Positions 29,370 to 38,422 of a stretch of 41,231 nucleotides of DNA are shown here, piece after piece. The DNA comes from a virus: the IMG/VR virus record IMGVR_UViG_3300034280_000763, positions 1 to 41,231 of that record. One strand, 5' to 3'. The notes below the pieces were generated by a model that did no database searches, had not been told where the DNA came from, and saw nothing but the letters and a program-made list of their open reading frames with translations. Position 1 is the stretch's first letter. Every line of letters begins with the position of its first letter. A program made the position numbers and the translations under genes.

Positions 29370-29962
29370 CAGGCGATGTAATCCTCGAAGATGCCGGACT
29401 GAACGAGGGTCTGCGGGTTCTGGTAGTTCCTGACCATCTGCGCGTCCCTCATGGCCTGAATGTCGCGCTCGATGGAAACCTGAAGCGCCTGAGCGGTGTC
29501 GTATTCGTCGTTGTCCTTCAGGCCCCGCATCACCGCGCCGTCAATGATGGTTTCCTGGTAGGCGCTCGGAATCAACGGCTCGTCGGTATCGGTGTAGGTC
29601 GGGGGCTTCTGGATAAACCGGACATACAGGGTCTTATCGCTGGTCGGCCAGGTCTTGATCGTGTCGCCGTCGAGATACCAATGGGTCGGATCGCCCGTGT
29701 CGTCAAGGTCGGGGTCGCGGTCCCGAATGTCCCTTAGGTCGGTGCCCCGGAGCGTGACATCCTCGTAGCCAACCCAGAGGACTTGCGAAAGGTTGCTGAT
29801 CGTAAGCGGCGCAGCGCCCGTGGTTTCGGTCTCGAGGAACGGCCAGGGCTCCTGAGCGCAGACATACTCGTATGCCTGCTTGATCCACTTGTCGAGTCGA
29901 GCCTGAGGAATGTATTGGTAACCGCGATCTTCGACCTCGGCACGAATCTCCTGGAAGGTCAT
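29369..29962 (-). CDS. Head-tail adaptor protein
   Basis: The product is 197 aa. MTFQEIRAEVEDRGYQYIPQ, then RLDKWIKQAYEYVCAQEPWPF, is the helix pair of SU10/T7-type adaptor (tail tubular A-like) proteins. It binds the portal's lower face and carries the nozzle. Position between the capsid block and the nozzle agrees. ATGA overlap with the upstream gene. Confidence 0.75.
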   Translation of the reverse strand: MTFQEIRAEVEDRGYQYIPQARLDKWIKQAYEYVCAQEPWPFLETETTGAAPLTISNLSQVLWVGYEDVTLRGTDLRDIRDRDPDLDDTGDPTHWYLDGDTIKTWPTSDKTLYVRFIQKPPTYTDTDEPLIPSAYQETIIDGAVMRGLKDNDEYDTAQALQVSIERDIQAMRDAQMVRNYQNPQTLVQSGIFEDYIA

Positions 29963-30453
29963 TTCTTGAACATCTTCCTTTTCTTGAGCCCTCCGCTTCC
30001 GAATACGCGGCTGCCGGCACGAATGTCCATAGCCGCAACATCTATGTTCTGTTCACGGGCGAGCTCGGCGTCCTTCTTGGCCTGCTCCGATTGTCTTAGT
30101 TGTCTCTCCCTGAGCTCCTGGAGCGCCCCCTCTCGCCATAGGTCGGCCGCCTTCATATCCTCGATGATCCCCAGAGAGGGCTCCACATACTCCTTGTCCG
30201 GCCCCATGATCGGCCAGTAGGAGTGAATGAGTCCTGGAGGGGTGCGGCGGATATGCCACCTTCCCGGCACGATGCCGGCGATTACCCCTTCCTCGGCCTT
30301 GGGGCCGATCCAGACCAGCTCGAGGTATGGGTCCAAGCCCTTGAGCTCTGCGTTTATCTGTTTGACGAGCGGGGAGTAAGGCGGTCCCTGCTCTACGGCC
30401 TGCTCTCGCATCGCGTTTAGCGGCACGATCAGGCCCGATGAAGTCTTTGGCAC
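29959..30453 (-). CDS. Hypothetical structural-region protein, 164 aa
   Basis: GTG start after GGAGG. The product starts MPKTSSGLIVPLNAMREQAV, has a beta region (LELVWIGPKAEEGVIAGIVP) and a charged helical C-terminus ending GGLKKRKMFKK. The codons RQLRQ come from a dispersed-motif copy (30091-30101). It lies between capsid and adaptor genes; a head-related role is likely by position only. Confidence 0.65.
   Translation of the reverse strand: MPKTSSGLIVPLNAMREQAVEQGPPYSPLVKQINAELKGLDPYLELVWIGPKAEEGVIAGIVPGRWHIRRTPPGLIHSYWPIMGPDKEYVEPSLGIIEDMKAADLWREGALQELRERQLRQSEQAKKDAELAREQNIDVAAMDIRAGSRVFGSGGLKKRKMFKK
30091..30101 (-). repeat. Dispersed motif AACTAAGACAA
   Basis: Perfect minus-strand copy inside the leftward 29959-30453 gene, in the direction of transcription. 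Confidence 0.8.
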
Positions 30454-30474
30454 TTGTCCTCCTAAGAGAATCCC

Positions 30475-30500
30475 CTCCCCCGCCCGGAGGCGGGGGAGGA
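30475..30500 (-). terminator. Short GC hairpin after capsid gene
   Basis: CCCTCCCCCGCC (30475-30486) pairs closely with GGCGGGGGAGGA (30488-30499) in the 60-bp gap below the capsid stop. It is a likely attenuator or mRNA 3' end that would favour capsid over downstream genes. Confidence 0.6.
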
Positions 30501-30513
30501 TGATTCATCCGGT

Positions 30514-31728
30514 CTAGGCTGCCGGCGCGGTCAGGCTCAGGTTGGTGAGCTTGCCGTGGGCCGAACGCCTGTTGGTGGCCAGCTGGTTGTAATACTCCAG
30601 CGCTCCGACCAGGTTGGTCGATCCCTGCTTCCACTCGAGGATCGAACCACCATACTTCTGCGTGACCCAGTAGGGCTTGTCCGTTCTGACGCAGAAGAGG
30701 TGCTTCTTCGTGAGCATGAACCACTCATCGTCGGGCGTGTCGGGCTGGGCGTCGATCTTCATGCCCGACCAGGTTGCCCCGGTGTCGTTGCCGGCACCGA
30801 TGCCGGAGTCACCCGAGAACCGGGCCTGCGACTGAAGCAGCAGGTAGAAGAGCTGCTGCTGAAGCGGCGAGGTCAGGTTCCAGTCGGGACGACCGCCCCT
30901 CTGCTGGAAAATCTTCCTCTGAATGTTGAGGAGCTTCTCCAGAGACAGATCCTCGGCCGAAGCCGGGGAGTCGATGGCGAACGACTGCCACCTCTCATCA
31001 GTCAGGCCACCGAAGGCGCCCGTTCCGATGATGTTGTTCAGACCGTTCATCCCGTAGAAAGTGCTGCCGCTACGGGAGTTGGCGATGCTGATGTAGTGGG
31101 ACGAGGTGGTGGTCACGGCCGTAGCGACCGTGATCGTGTTGTTGTCCAGATCAACACCGGTGATGGTGTTGCTGGCAGACTGAGAATCTTCATCGGCGGT
31201 AGTGCCAATGTCGATGGTCAGGCCGGGGTAGAGATACCCGCGCTGAAGCGCCCAGGTGTCGCCAGAGGCGAGGTTCACCGTAGTTGAGCTGGAGGTGGTC
31301 GCACACCGCGCCAGGTTTCCGGTGCCGTCACCGAACGCCTGAGCTGCGACCTGGTGCCGGGTGTTCTCGATGGCACCTGTGACTTCGGAATCCATCGCAG
31401 ACGCGACAGCAAGCGGTCCCTCGGACGAGGTGATCGCGTTGGTGTCGAGCTGAACCTGGAACCAATGCCGGGTGTGGTTGAACTCCGCAACGCCAACCTT
31501 CTGGTTGTCGGCGGGGTTGAGGGCACTCGAGCCGGTGTCGGGAACGATGGTGTAACCGCCCGAACGGTCGAGGTGAACCGGGACTTTGGCAACTTTGCCA
31601 ACCCGATACTTCGAGGTTTTCTCGATCTGATCGAGAAGGAGGTTCTGGTCGTAGAACTGCTTTTCGAGCCTGTCCTGGGTCCAGACCTCCTTGAGAACAT
31701 CTGAGTAGGTGTCGATATCGACGGCCAT
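30514..31728 (-). CDS. Major capsid protein
   Basis: The product is 404 aa. MAVDIDTYSDVLKEVWTQDR and the following VGKVAKVPVHLDRSGGYTIV fit the N-arm and core of HK97-fold capsid proteins. The P-domain-like part includes NLTSPLQQQLFYLLLQSQAR. The Ser/Thr-rich insertion (residues about 145-215) may be an extra surface domain. It follows the scaffold gene and precedes the adaptor region. A GC-rich hairpin lies in the 60-bp gap downstream (30475-30500). Confidence 0.85.
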   Translation of the reverse strand: MAVDIDTYSDVLKEVWTQDRLEKQFYDQNLLLDQIEKTSKYRVGKVAKVPVHLDRSGGYTIVPDTGSSALNPADNQKVGVAEFNHTRHWFQVQLDTNAITSSEGPLAVASAMDSEVTGAIENTRHQVAAQAFGDGTGNLARCATTSSSTTVNLASGDTWALQRGYLYPGLTIDIGTTADEDSQSASNTITGVDLDNNTITVATAVTTTSSHYISIANSRSGSTFYGMNGLNNIIGTGAFGGLTDERWQSFAIDSPASAEDLSLEKLLNIQRKIFQQRGGRPDWNLTSPLQQQLFYLLLQSQARFSGDSGIGAGNDTGATWSGMKIDAQPDTPDDEWFMLTKKHLFCVRTDKPYWVTQKYGGSILEWKQGSTNLVGALEYYNQLATNRRSAHGKLTNLSLTAPAA

Positions 31729-31756
31729 TCAGATTCCTTTCTTGGAGAGTGAAGCC

Positions 31757-32464
31757 CTACTCAGCTTCCGCCGCCGCGATGCGGTCAGCGATGAACTGAA
31801 CTCGGGCCTCGTCGTTGTTGAGGTCAGCCGCTCTGTCAGCGGCGATACCGGACCCTGGGCGGCGAGCCGCCTTCTTCGATTCAACCCATGCGCTCTGTCG
31901 GTCCTTGAGGAGCTCGGAGAGGTGTGCGTGGGCGATCTGAAGGTCAGGCAACCCCTGTTCGTTGGGGTTCGCCCTTGCTACGGAGGCGAGGATGGCGATT
32001 TCCTGGTCAGAGAACTCGCGGCCTTCGGACTGCTCCAAAGACTCGATTCCTTCTGTCAGGAACTCAGTTTCGGCCTCGACATACGCTTCCTGCTCGGCGG
32101 CTGCCTGCTGTTCTTCCAGCATGGCCTCCAAGCGATCTATGCGAGCGTCGGGGTCGAACTCGTCCAGTTCATCGAACTGAGCGGCTTCTTCTTCCTCCAG
32201 CTCAATGCCGAATCGTCTGAGGATTTCGGCCTGGGCTTCGGGTCCAGCCTGTCCCGCGAGCATCGCCTGAAGCTGTTCGGCTTCGGAATACTGCTGGTTG
32301 CGACGGTCGAACTCAGAGCGGAGGTCGTTATACCTCTGCTCGTAGTCAATCGCGGGACTGTCTGCGGGTGTCCCGTTATCTTCGGGGCCGCCTATGGGTC
32401 CGGGTGTCTCCTCTGTCTGAGGGGCCGGGACTTCGCCCTCTACGGGCGTGGCTTCATCTGGCAT
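31757..32464 (-). CDS. Scaffolding protein
   Basis: The product is 235 aa and strongly acidic. The first 45 residues are disordered (Pro/Thr/Glu-rich). Coiled-coil segments follow (RYNDLRSEFDRRNQQYSEAE, RLEAMLEEQQAAAEQEAYVE). The C-terminus has a helix (ARVQFIADRIAAAEAE) that could bind capsid. Composition and place between portal and capsid are those of a phage scaffold. Confidence 0.8.
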   Translation of the reverse strand: MPDEATPVEGEVPAPQTEETPGPIGGPEDNGTPADSPAIDYEQRYNDLRSEFDRRNQQYSEAEQLQAMLAGQAGPEAQAEILRRFGIELEEEEAAQFDELDEFDPDARIDRLEAMLEEQQAAAEQEAYVEAETEFLTEGIESLEQSEGREFSDQEIAILASVARANPNEQGLPDLQIAHAHLSELLKDRQSAWVESKKAARRPGSGIAADRAADLNNDEARVQFIADRIAAAEAE

Positions 32465-32553
32465 TTCTGCCTTTCGTGAGTGTGGGGCCGGTGTCCGGCG
32501 TGTCCACGGTTTCTGTGCTTATCCGGGCGCTCTCTTAGTAGAGCGGTGTCCGG

Positions 32554-34542
32554 CTAAGATGGGAGGGCGGGGAGCGAGGACTGCGGCGTTCCCATATCGG
32601 GCTTTGCCGCGTTCATCATGCCCTGAGACATGGCTTCTTCCGCCTGAAGTTGTTTTGCTCTCTCGGCCTGTCGAGTCTCAATCTCAACCAGGGCAGAGAA
32701 GTAAAGGAGGGAGGCTTCCTTGTATTCCGCTGGGAGGTTGTCCCATCCGTCCGTCTTGAACCAGTCCGAGAATACGGCCTTGTGGACGGCCACATTGTCC
32801 ACCATTTCGCGGGGCATCCATCCCGGAACCTGAGTAAGCGGTTGGCCGGTGTCGGGGTCCATCGCTTCCTCGCCGGGGAACACCGGGCGGGGCGGCTCCT
32901 TCAGGAACTCGCCCGATCTGATCTTGCCGATAATCAGGTTGGCCCTGGCTATGTCGAGTTCGTAGGACTCGACCAGCTTTTCGGCGGTTCCGCCGTCAAT
33001 AGCCGCCATCGCCGCCTCAGGGCTCACCCATCCGAGCTGCGCGTAGTTCATCACCCGCTGCTCGATGGCCTGCCTGGTGCGAGGCTCGAGGGAGCCGGGG
33101 GCCACCCTCACATCGGTCTGATTGCGAAGGTTTATTCCCATGAAGTCCTGAATGGACTCCCAACCCGTCCTACCCCGGAACTGAATGATGCGCGGCTCGG
33201 TGTAGTGGCGCTGAACTAGGGTCAGGCAATCCCGCATCACGGCGGAGTGCCAGTCCGCGAGCTTCACGATGAAGTTGCCCCAGGCGAGGCGGTCGCGCTC
33301 GAGGAGCGCCTGAATCCCCTTGCCCGACTCCACCTGCGAGGGAACCTGGTTGTCTGAAGAAATGAAGCCCATGAGCCGCTCCATACGGTCGGCAAGGGCG
33401 AACAGCTCGGAAGGTATCGGCGGGACTGGCCTCCACTTCGGCTCATGGCCGACAATGGGGTTGTAATAGACCACGCTCCCCGGCTCGTCGGAGGGCCGGG
33501 TGCGGCTATCTAGCGAGCCTACGGGAGCGAGAATCTGCGGCGAGAGGGCGACATTCTTCCACTCGGAAACCTTGTTGAGAGCGTCGTTGAAGGTCCGCAT
33601 CGGCTCGATCAGTTGCCGCACGAGTCCCTGATCGCGGTCAGAATCGGGACTAATCATGTAGGACAGACGGTGAATACAGGGGGCATCCACGGTGTTTCCC
33701 TGCGAGTCCTTCAGCGGGTATTCACCTTCGGGGAACGCGAGCTTGCCGTTAGCAATCGTCAGCCATCGTCCGTTCGGATACTCCGGGGTCGGACGCTCGA
33801 GGTAGTCGGTAACGACGACCATCTGCGAGGGCTCGGTCTTTTCACCGCGCCAGTCAATCTCGGCATCGGGGGTGAGCTTGATCCCCAGGAAGCCCTCTTC
33901 GTTTTTCACGGAGTCAATGGGGCGGGCGTGTTGGATCACATAGAACGGGGAGTCATCGAACTGACACCCAGGCTCCCACGAGACTTCAGGTGCGCCGTAG
34001 ACCTTGACTCTCACATCGCCCACGCCGATCACTCCCTGTTCGGTTTCCACGAAGGGCCCGACGCCGGAATCCCAATACGGGAAGGCAAAGGCTTCTCCGC
34101 AGGCGAGTGCGTAGTAGACGGCGGTTTCGGTAGCCCTTCTAAGACTCCAGGACTCATAGCCGGCCAGGGCGATCTTCTCCGCGAGCTTGGCTCCGGATAT
34201 GTCCTCTGAGTCCGTGGTGGACGGGACTACTTCGTAGCCCGGGACGCGCTGAGTGGCGGCGCTAATCTTGCCGTCGAGGATTGCGAAGATGAGGTTGCGG
34301 GACTGACGAACCCTCCACTTGGGCTTACCCTTGCCATCGTAGGATTCCTTGGTGGCCTGGTGGGTGAGCTTGTTCCGGGAGTTGATGTAGGCGTAGTGGT
34401 TGCCTCGAGCGAACTCGAGGGCTTCCTTCCACTCGGGAGTGAGGTCGTCTGCCTGCTGCCGGGATCGCCTGATTCGGTCCATGACGGACTTCTCGGGGGC
34501 CGAGGGCCCGGTCAGCTTGTCGATAAGGCTAGTTTCTGCCAT
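32554..34542 (-). CDS. Portal protein
   Basis: The product is 662 aa. The N-terminal DKLTGPSAPEKSVMDRIRRS and WKEALEFARGNHYAYINSRN fit the wing start of P22-like portals. The middle has QNLRNQTDVRVAPGSLEPR-like stem/crown residues and MAAIDGGTAEKLVESYELDI. The Gln-rich C-terminal tail (LQAEEAMSQGMMNAAKPDMG) resembles a crown or barrel end. It lies between the terminase block and the scaffold gene. Confidence 0.8.
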   Translation of the reverse strand: MAETSLIDKLTGPSAPEKSVMDRIRRSRQQADDLTPEWKEALEFARGNHYAYINSRNKLTHQATKESYDGKGKPKWRVRQSRNLIFAILDGKISAATQRVPGYEVVPSTTDSEDISGAKLAEKIALAGYESWSLRRATETAVYYALACGEAFAFPYWDSGVGPFVETEQGVIGVGDVRVKVYGAPEVSWEPGCQFDDSPFYVIQHARPIDSVKNEEGFLGIKLTPDAEIDWRGEKTEPSQMVVVTDYLERPTPEYPNGRWLTIANGKLAFPEGEYPLKDSQGNTVDAPCIHRLSYMISPDSDRDQGLVRQLIEPMRTFNDALNKVSEWKNVALSPQILAPVGSLDSRTRPSDEPGSVVYYNPIVGHEPKWRPVPPIPSELFALADRMERLMGFISSDNQVPSQVESGKGIQALLERDRLAWGNFIVKLADWHSAVMRDCLTLVQRHYTEPRIIQFRGRTGWESIQDFMGINLRNQTDVRVAPGSLEPRTRQAIEQRVMNYAQLGWVSPEAAMAAIDGGTAEKLVESYELDIARANLIIGKIRSGEFLKEPPRPVFPGEEAMDPDTGQPLTQVPGWMPREMVDNVAVHKAVFSDWFKTDGWDNLPAEYKEASLLYFSALVEIETRQAERAKQLQAEEAMSQGMMNAAKPDMGTPQSSLPALPS

Positions 34543-34771
34543 TCATCTGCTCTCTTGCGAGGAAGGCTTCCTCGTCGTCGTCAAAGGGAATGTGAAGGGT
34601 TAGTTCACCCTGGCCCGTGGAGTAATCCACGATTGCCTGTTCGGGCGCCTGGATTCGCTGGAGAAGTGCCTGCCGCTCGGCGGCCCACTCCTGCTGCTCG
34701 CGGGCCATCTTCCACTCCTTTACGAGTAGGACGAGCCCCAGGATCACAGCTATAGCGATTGTCTCCGTCAC
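34529..34771 (-). CDS. Small membrane-anchored coiled-coil protein
   Basis: The product is 80 aa. Residues 4-18 (TIAIAVILGLVLLVK) are a membrane helix, then a coiled coil (EWKMAREQQEWAAERQALLQ) and an acidic tail (FDDDEEAFLAREQ). The gene overlaps the portal start by 14 bp. The position between TerL and portal is unusual for a membrane protein; role unknown. Confidence 0.65.
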   Translation of the reverse strand: MTETIAIAVILGLVLLVKEWKMAREQQEWAAERQALLQRIQAPEQAIVDYSTGQGELTLHIPFDDDEEAFLAREQMNGRN

Positions 34772-34791
34772 GATCTATCTCCGTTCATTTC

Positions 34792-36279
34792 TCAACTCAT
34801 TGACCCCATCGGCGCCGTGTCGGTCTCAAACGGTTCGTAGTCGGCGGGCGGGGCAGTCCCAGGAACCCATCGGCGGCGGCGCTCCTTCAGCTCCGGATGA
34901 ATCAGCGGGCGGCTCATAGCCACATACCTAAGGCAATCCATCGCGTGATCGTTCCGCTTGACCACCGCAAACTTTCCATCCGAACTAGGGGCAAGGCGGT
35001 AACGCTCGCGCTCCCAAAGAAGGTTCTGACAGTTCCGAGCCACGGTGAGCAAGCCCTTCTCGAGCCGTCGCTTCACCTCGAAGATTCCGGTTTCTACATC
35101 GTTCTGCGCCGGCACGACCGGGAGGCCGGCCTTCTGGAAGGCAGACTCGACCCGCTCGGCGTCGGTGAGGGATCGGTTCCGGGCTGCCGGGTCGATCAGG
35201 TAGAAGGCGTTCTTGACTCCCCACAGGCGTTCCTTCTTGCGAATCTCCGCGACGGTTCGCTCCGGCGTGTGGCCCTGGAGCAGGAGCTCGTCGTAAATGA
35301 GAAGGTGGTTGTCCTTGTCAAAGGCGGCGAACAACACGGCTGTCTTTGCGATCCCGGGGTCAATCACAATCTGGAAGGTCTGATCCCTTAGGTGGCTCTT
35401 CTCGACCGGATCGCACACATGACGGCTCGAGTCCCACTCCGAGTAGACGAGCCCTTGGAAGTGAACAAAGTTTCCTTCCTTACGGGCCGCCCGATACTCC
35501 TCGGGGATCGCGGCAAGGGCCGCCTTCTTGCCCTCCTCCGAAAGGTTGGGGTTGTCGTCCATATCCACTCGAACGACACACAGCCCCTCGTCCTGCCATA
35601 CATCCGGGGCTATCTCTGGGCCCTTGTTCTCCCAGAGTTCATCGAAAGTCCAGGTCAGGCCGAGAAGCGGGGTGAAAGTGAATACCTCGTCCCCGTTGTA
35701 GTCGGCAAGCCGCATATTACATTCCTGCCGAACTAGCTCGCCCTTCTCTCCGGGCGGCTCCTCGTCGTAATGGATGCGGTGACGGGCGGAGCCGCCGAAC
35801 TTATCGAGCTCCTGCTCATACGACATAAACTCGAAGAAACTCCCATTGGCAAAGCGAAGGATGCGCTGCGACTTTTCGTAGGCGGTATCCCATCCCCCGC
35901 CCTTGAGCTGAGACCTGGGGCACCAGCGGCGGATTGCCTCCTGGACGGCGATCATGGTCCGGGTGAAGTCGGGGGTAACGATTCGGCACTTGAAGGGGGC
36001 GTCCCACTTCTTGTAGGGCTTGAGGTGTTCCGGGATCGCGTCCGGGTCGATGGCCTGAATGATGTTGTCGCAGATGCCGCCGGTCGTCTTGCCGGAGCGG
36101 TTGCCTCCTAAGAAAACTTTGGTCCGGCCTCGGAAGGCGTGGAAGGGGCGCTGCTTCTCGTGAGGCATGTAGCCCTGGAGGGGGTTAGCCGCGAGTATTT
36201 CGTCGGCTTCGGCCAGTAGGCGCTTTACCTCTGGATCGTCCAGTAGAGCGGCGTCGGCGGAAACCTTGAGCTGGCTCAC
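34792..36279 (-). CDS. terL: Terminase large subunit
   Basis: The product is 495 aa. Walker A GGNRSGKTT (residues 58-66) and a Walker B-type HRIHYDEEPPGE define the ATPase packaging motor. The C-terminal nuclease contains FQIVIDPGIAKTAVLFAAFD with the first Asp and NDHAMDCLRY at the end. It cuts concatemers and drives DNA into the prohead. The GTG start overlaps the upstream stop (GTGA). Confidence 0.93.
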   Translation of the reverse strand: MSQLKVSADAALLDDPEVKRLLAEADEILAANPLQGYMPHEKQRPFHAFRGRTKVFLGGNRSGKTTGGICDNIIQAIDPDAIPEHLKPYKKWDAPFKCRIVTPDFTRTMIAVQEAIRRWCPRSQLKGGGWDTAYEKSQRILRFANGSFFEFMSYEQELDKFGGSARHRIHYDEEPPGEKGELVRQECNMRLADYNGDEVFTFTPLLGLTWTFDELWENKGPEIAPDVWQDEGLCVVRVDMDDNPNLSEEGKKAALAAIPEEYRAARKEGNFVHFQGLVYSEWDSSRHVCDPVEKSHLRDQTFQIVIDPGIAKTAVLFAAFDKDNHLLIYDELLLQGHTPERTVAEIRKKERLWGVKNAFYLIDPAARNRSLTDAERVESAFQKAGLPVVPAQNDVETGIFEVKRRLEKGLLTVARNCQNLLWERERYRLAPSSDGKFAVVKRNDHAMDCLRYVAMSRPLIHPELKERRRRWVPGTAPPADYEPFETDTAPMGSMS

Positions 36280-38096
36280 TTGATCCCGTAACGCTCCCGC
36301 ATCTGAGACAGGGTTTCCTCGGGCTGCTCGGCCTTGTTGTCAATCTTGGTGATGCCCTTGGAGTTCACGCGGTAGCCAAGCGCCCGGAGCTGCTGGATGA
36401 TCCGCTGCTGGCGTGTCTTACGACCCACGGGGCCGGATGACGGTGTTGCGCCGCCGCTAGTCGTGGTGCTGCCCGACGATAATCCGCCGCCGCTTGACGG
36501 GTAGCTGCCCCCGCCTCCGGTTGAAACAATGTTGCTGGCCGCGTCACCCACCAGCTCCATGTGCCAGTCCTCGCCGCTAACCGGGAAGCCAAGTCCAAAC
36601 TGCGGGGCAAGCTCGCGCTGACGGGCGGTGAGGTTCACATCGACCGCCGCGCCGTGGTTGTGGTTTGACTGACCAGGGGGCGCGGCAAGGTTGCCGGTTC
36701 CGTTTAGGTAAGCCGCGTAAAGGTCGGCCTGCTCCTCGTTGCTCCGGTAGCCAGAGTTCACCTGAATAGGCTCACCGCTTGCCTTGGCGAGTGCGATCAT
36801 GGCTTCGGCAAGGGGGCGCTGGAACTTCAGGACTTCGTTACCGCCGGTAGGGACGAGCCATTCGGTGCTGCTGGTTCCCGCTCCGTCCTGCGAGTAGTTC
36901 ACGAACCGGGGCTTGCCTTCCTTCGCAATCTTGTTCGGTCCCTCCCCGCGAACCCCCTGAAGGCCCAGGCTCTCCGCTTTGCCGCTCACCCTGTTAGCGC
37001 GAGCCTTAGCCCGTTCAAGCCTGCGCTTCGCTCCGGGGGAAGGGGGCTTGTAGGAGATGAGGTCGCGGGTGCCTCTTAGGGAGTCGCCACCTTCGTAGCC
37101 AGAGGAGGCCCAACCGGAACCGGCTATGGCCTGAATCTGTGTTTCGTCAGATGCGCCCCTTGCCTGCGGAAGAATGTTCTGGATTCCCTGCGAGGCTCCA
37201 AACCGCTTGCCCTTCAGGAAGTCTGCCGATGCCTTGGCTGCCGACTCGGGACTACCCCACACCGCGTCTTTAGTGATCGCTCCGGGGCCAGAGTCGAAGT
37301 AAGCGATGTTCAACCAGTTGTGGTTACCCTCGGCCTCGCGTCCGGTTGCGTAGGAACCGCTCATCTCTGCGAGAACCCAGGCACCGGCAACGCGGGGGTT
37401 GATCCCGGTGCGCTTGGAAAACTGCTGGACAAACTTCTTCTGTCCGGGGGTCAGCGGTCCCTCGACACCGGACCTAGCCTGCGCCCTAGCCTTACGAACC
37501 TCTCTCTTGGCTCGCCTTACCTTGCGGCGGGTCTGACGGACCTCGGGGGTGGTGAACCTCTTGCCGTCGCGTCTTAGTTTGCCGTCACGGGCCGCTCGGG
37601 TTGTCTCCCCTACCCTCGGGGTTCCTACGGGCCTTCTTCCCCGGTAACGCTCGACGGTCGTGCCTTCTGCGTTTAGCCGAGTGTTCTGCCTGATCTTAGG
37701 CTCGGCTGCCAGGGCCTCGGGCCGGGTGGGGAAACTCCTGAGTGCGGCATCCTCGAGCCTGCGCTCGGCGGCGTTTCGCTCGGTCTGAAGGCCCATGTTG
37801 TCCTTCAGGTCTTGCTCGCTGCGAGTCCTTCCAGGGGGCGTGTAACGCTTCCTGAGGTTGTCTAGGGCTCTGCCTACCTCAGGTGTTGATAGCGGGCCCC
37901 GACGCGCTCTCGGAGCCTTAGGGGGCTTCGGGGAGGACGAGGAGGACTTGCCAAGGTTCGTTCGGGATACCGCGTTTCCAGCAGCCTTCTGACTCTTAGC
38001 AAGCCCGAGCTCTGACTTCGTTCTTCCGAGGTTCGGCTTTTTGTTTCGGTTCGGGTATCTCCCAAGTCGAGCTTCCTTTGATGAACGGGACGGCAC
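36276..38096 (-). CDS. Two-domain virion peptidoglycan hydrolase
   Basis: The product is 606 aa. The N-terminal 200 residues are basic and disordered. Residues about 215-330 (LTPGQKKFVQQFSKRTGINP, GNHNWLNIAYFDSG, AAKASADFLKG) resemble a lysozyme/glucosaminidase-like domain. Residues about 430-530 carry SGYRSNEEQADLYAAYL, SNHNHGAAVDV and GEDWHMELVG, the zinc ligands of M15 VanY-type D,D-carboxypeptidases. A virion-associated cell-wall-degrading protein for DNA entry is likely. It sits upstream of TerL rather than in the lysis cassette. Confidence 0.8.
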   Translation of the reverse strand: MPSRSSKEARLGRYPNRNKKPNLGRTKSELGLAKSQKAAGNAVSRTNLGKSSSSSPKPPKAPRARRGPLSTPEVGRALDNLRKRYTPPGRTRSEQDLKDNMGLQTERNAAERRLEDAALRSFPTRPEALAAEPKIRQNTRLNAEGTTVERYRGRRPVGTPRVGETTRAARDGKLRRDGKRFTTPEVRQTRRKVRRAKREVRKARAQARSGVEGPLTPGQKKFVQQFSKRTGINPRVAGAWVLAEMSGSYATGREAEGNHNWLNIAYFDSGPGAITKDAVWGSPESAAKASADFLKGKRFGASQGIQNILPQARGASDETQIQAIAGSGWASSGYEGGDSLRGTRDLISYKPPSPGAKRRLERAKARANRVSGKAESLGLQGVRGEGPNKIAKEGKPRFVNYSQDGAGTSSTEWLVPTGGNEVLKFQRPLAEAMIALAKASGEPIQVNSGYRSNEEQADLYAAYLNGTGNLAAPPGQSNHNHGAAVDVNLTARQRELAPQFGLGFPVSGEDWHMELVGDAASNIVSTGGGGSYPSSGGGLSSGSTTTSGGATPSSGPVGRKTRQQRIIQQLRALGYRVNSKGITKIDNKAEQPEETLSQMRERYGIK

Positions 38097-38416
38097 TAGA
38101 CGGCCCTCCCCCTTGCCTTGGCTGCGATGGCCTGGGCCTGCTCACGGGTCTTGGGAACGGGTTCACCCCAGGCGGTAGCCATGAGTGCTAGGCGTGTGGG
38201 CTTTCCGTTCTTGACCATTGGACCCTTTGGGTTCGTGTAGAAGCGAGTGGCCCAGTTTCTCCACCGAGCTTTATCGCGGGGTGAGGCAGAGCCGTAGTTC
38301 GTGACTCCTGCCTTCAGGTTCGCGCCTTGGGCGTTGTAAGCCCTTCTCCCGGCCTCCGACAGTCCACCACGGGGGTTCTTGTGGATCGCCCTACCGATGG
38401 CCTCAGAACGGCGCAT
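38096..38416 (-). CDS. Small basic protein, DUF6321-like
   Basis: The product is 106 aa. GGLSEAGRRAYNAQGANLKA and GVTNYGSASPRDKARWRNWA resemble a DUF6321-type domain common in podovirus-like phages. The isoelectric point is high. TAG overlaps the next GTG (TAGTG). Function unknown; a head-internal or DNA-binding role is possible. Confidence 0.7.
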   Translation of the reverse strand: MRRSEAIGRAIHKNPRGGLSEAGRRAYNAQGANLKAGVTNYGSASPRDKARWRNWATRFYTNPKGPMVKNGKPTRLALMATAWGEPVPKTREQAQAIAAKARGRAV

Positions 38417-38422
38417 ATGGGT

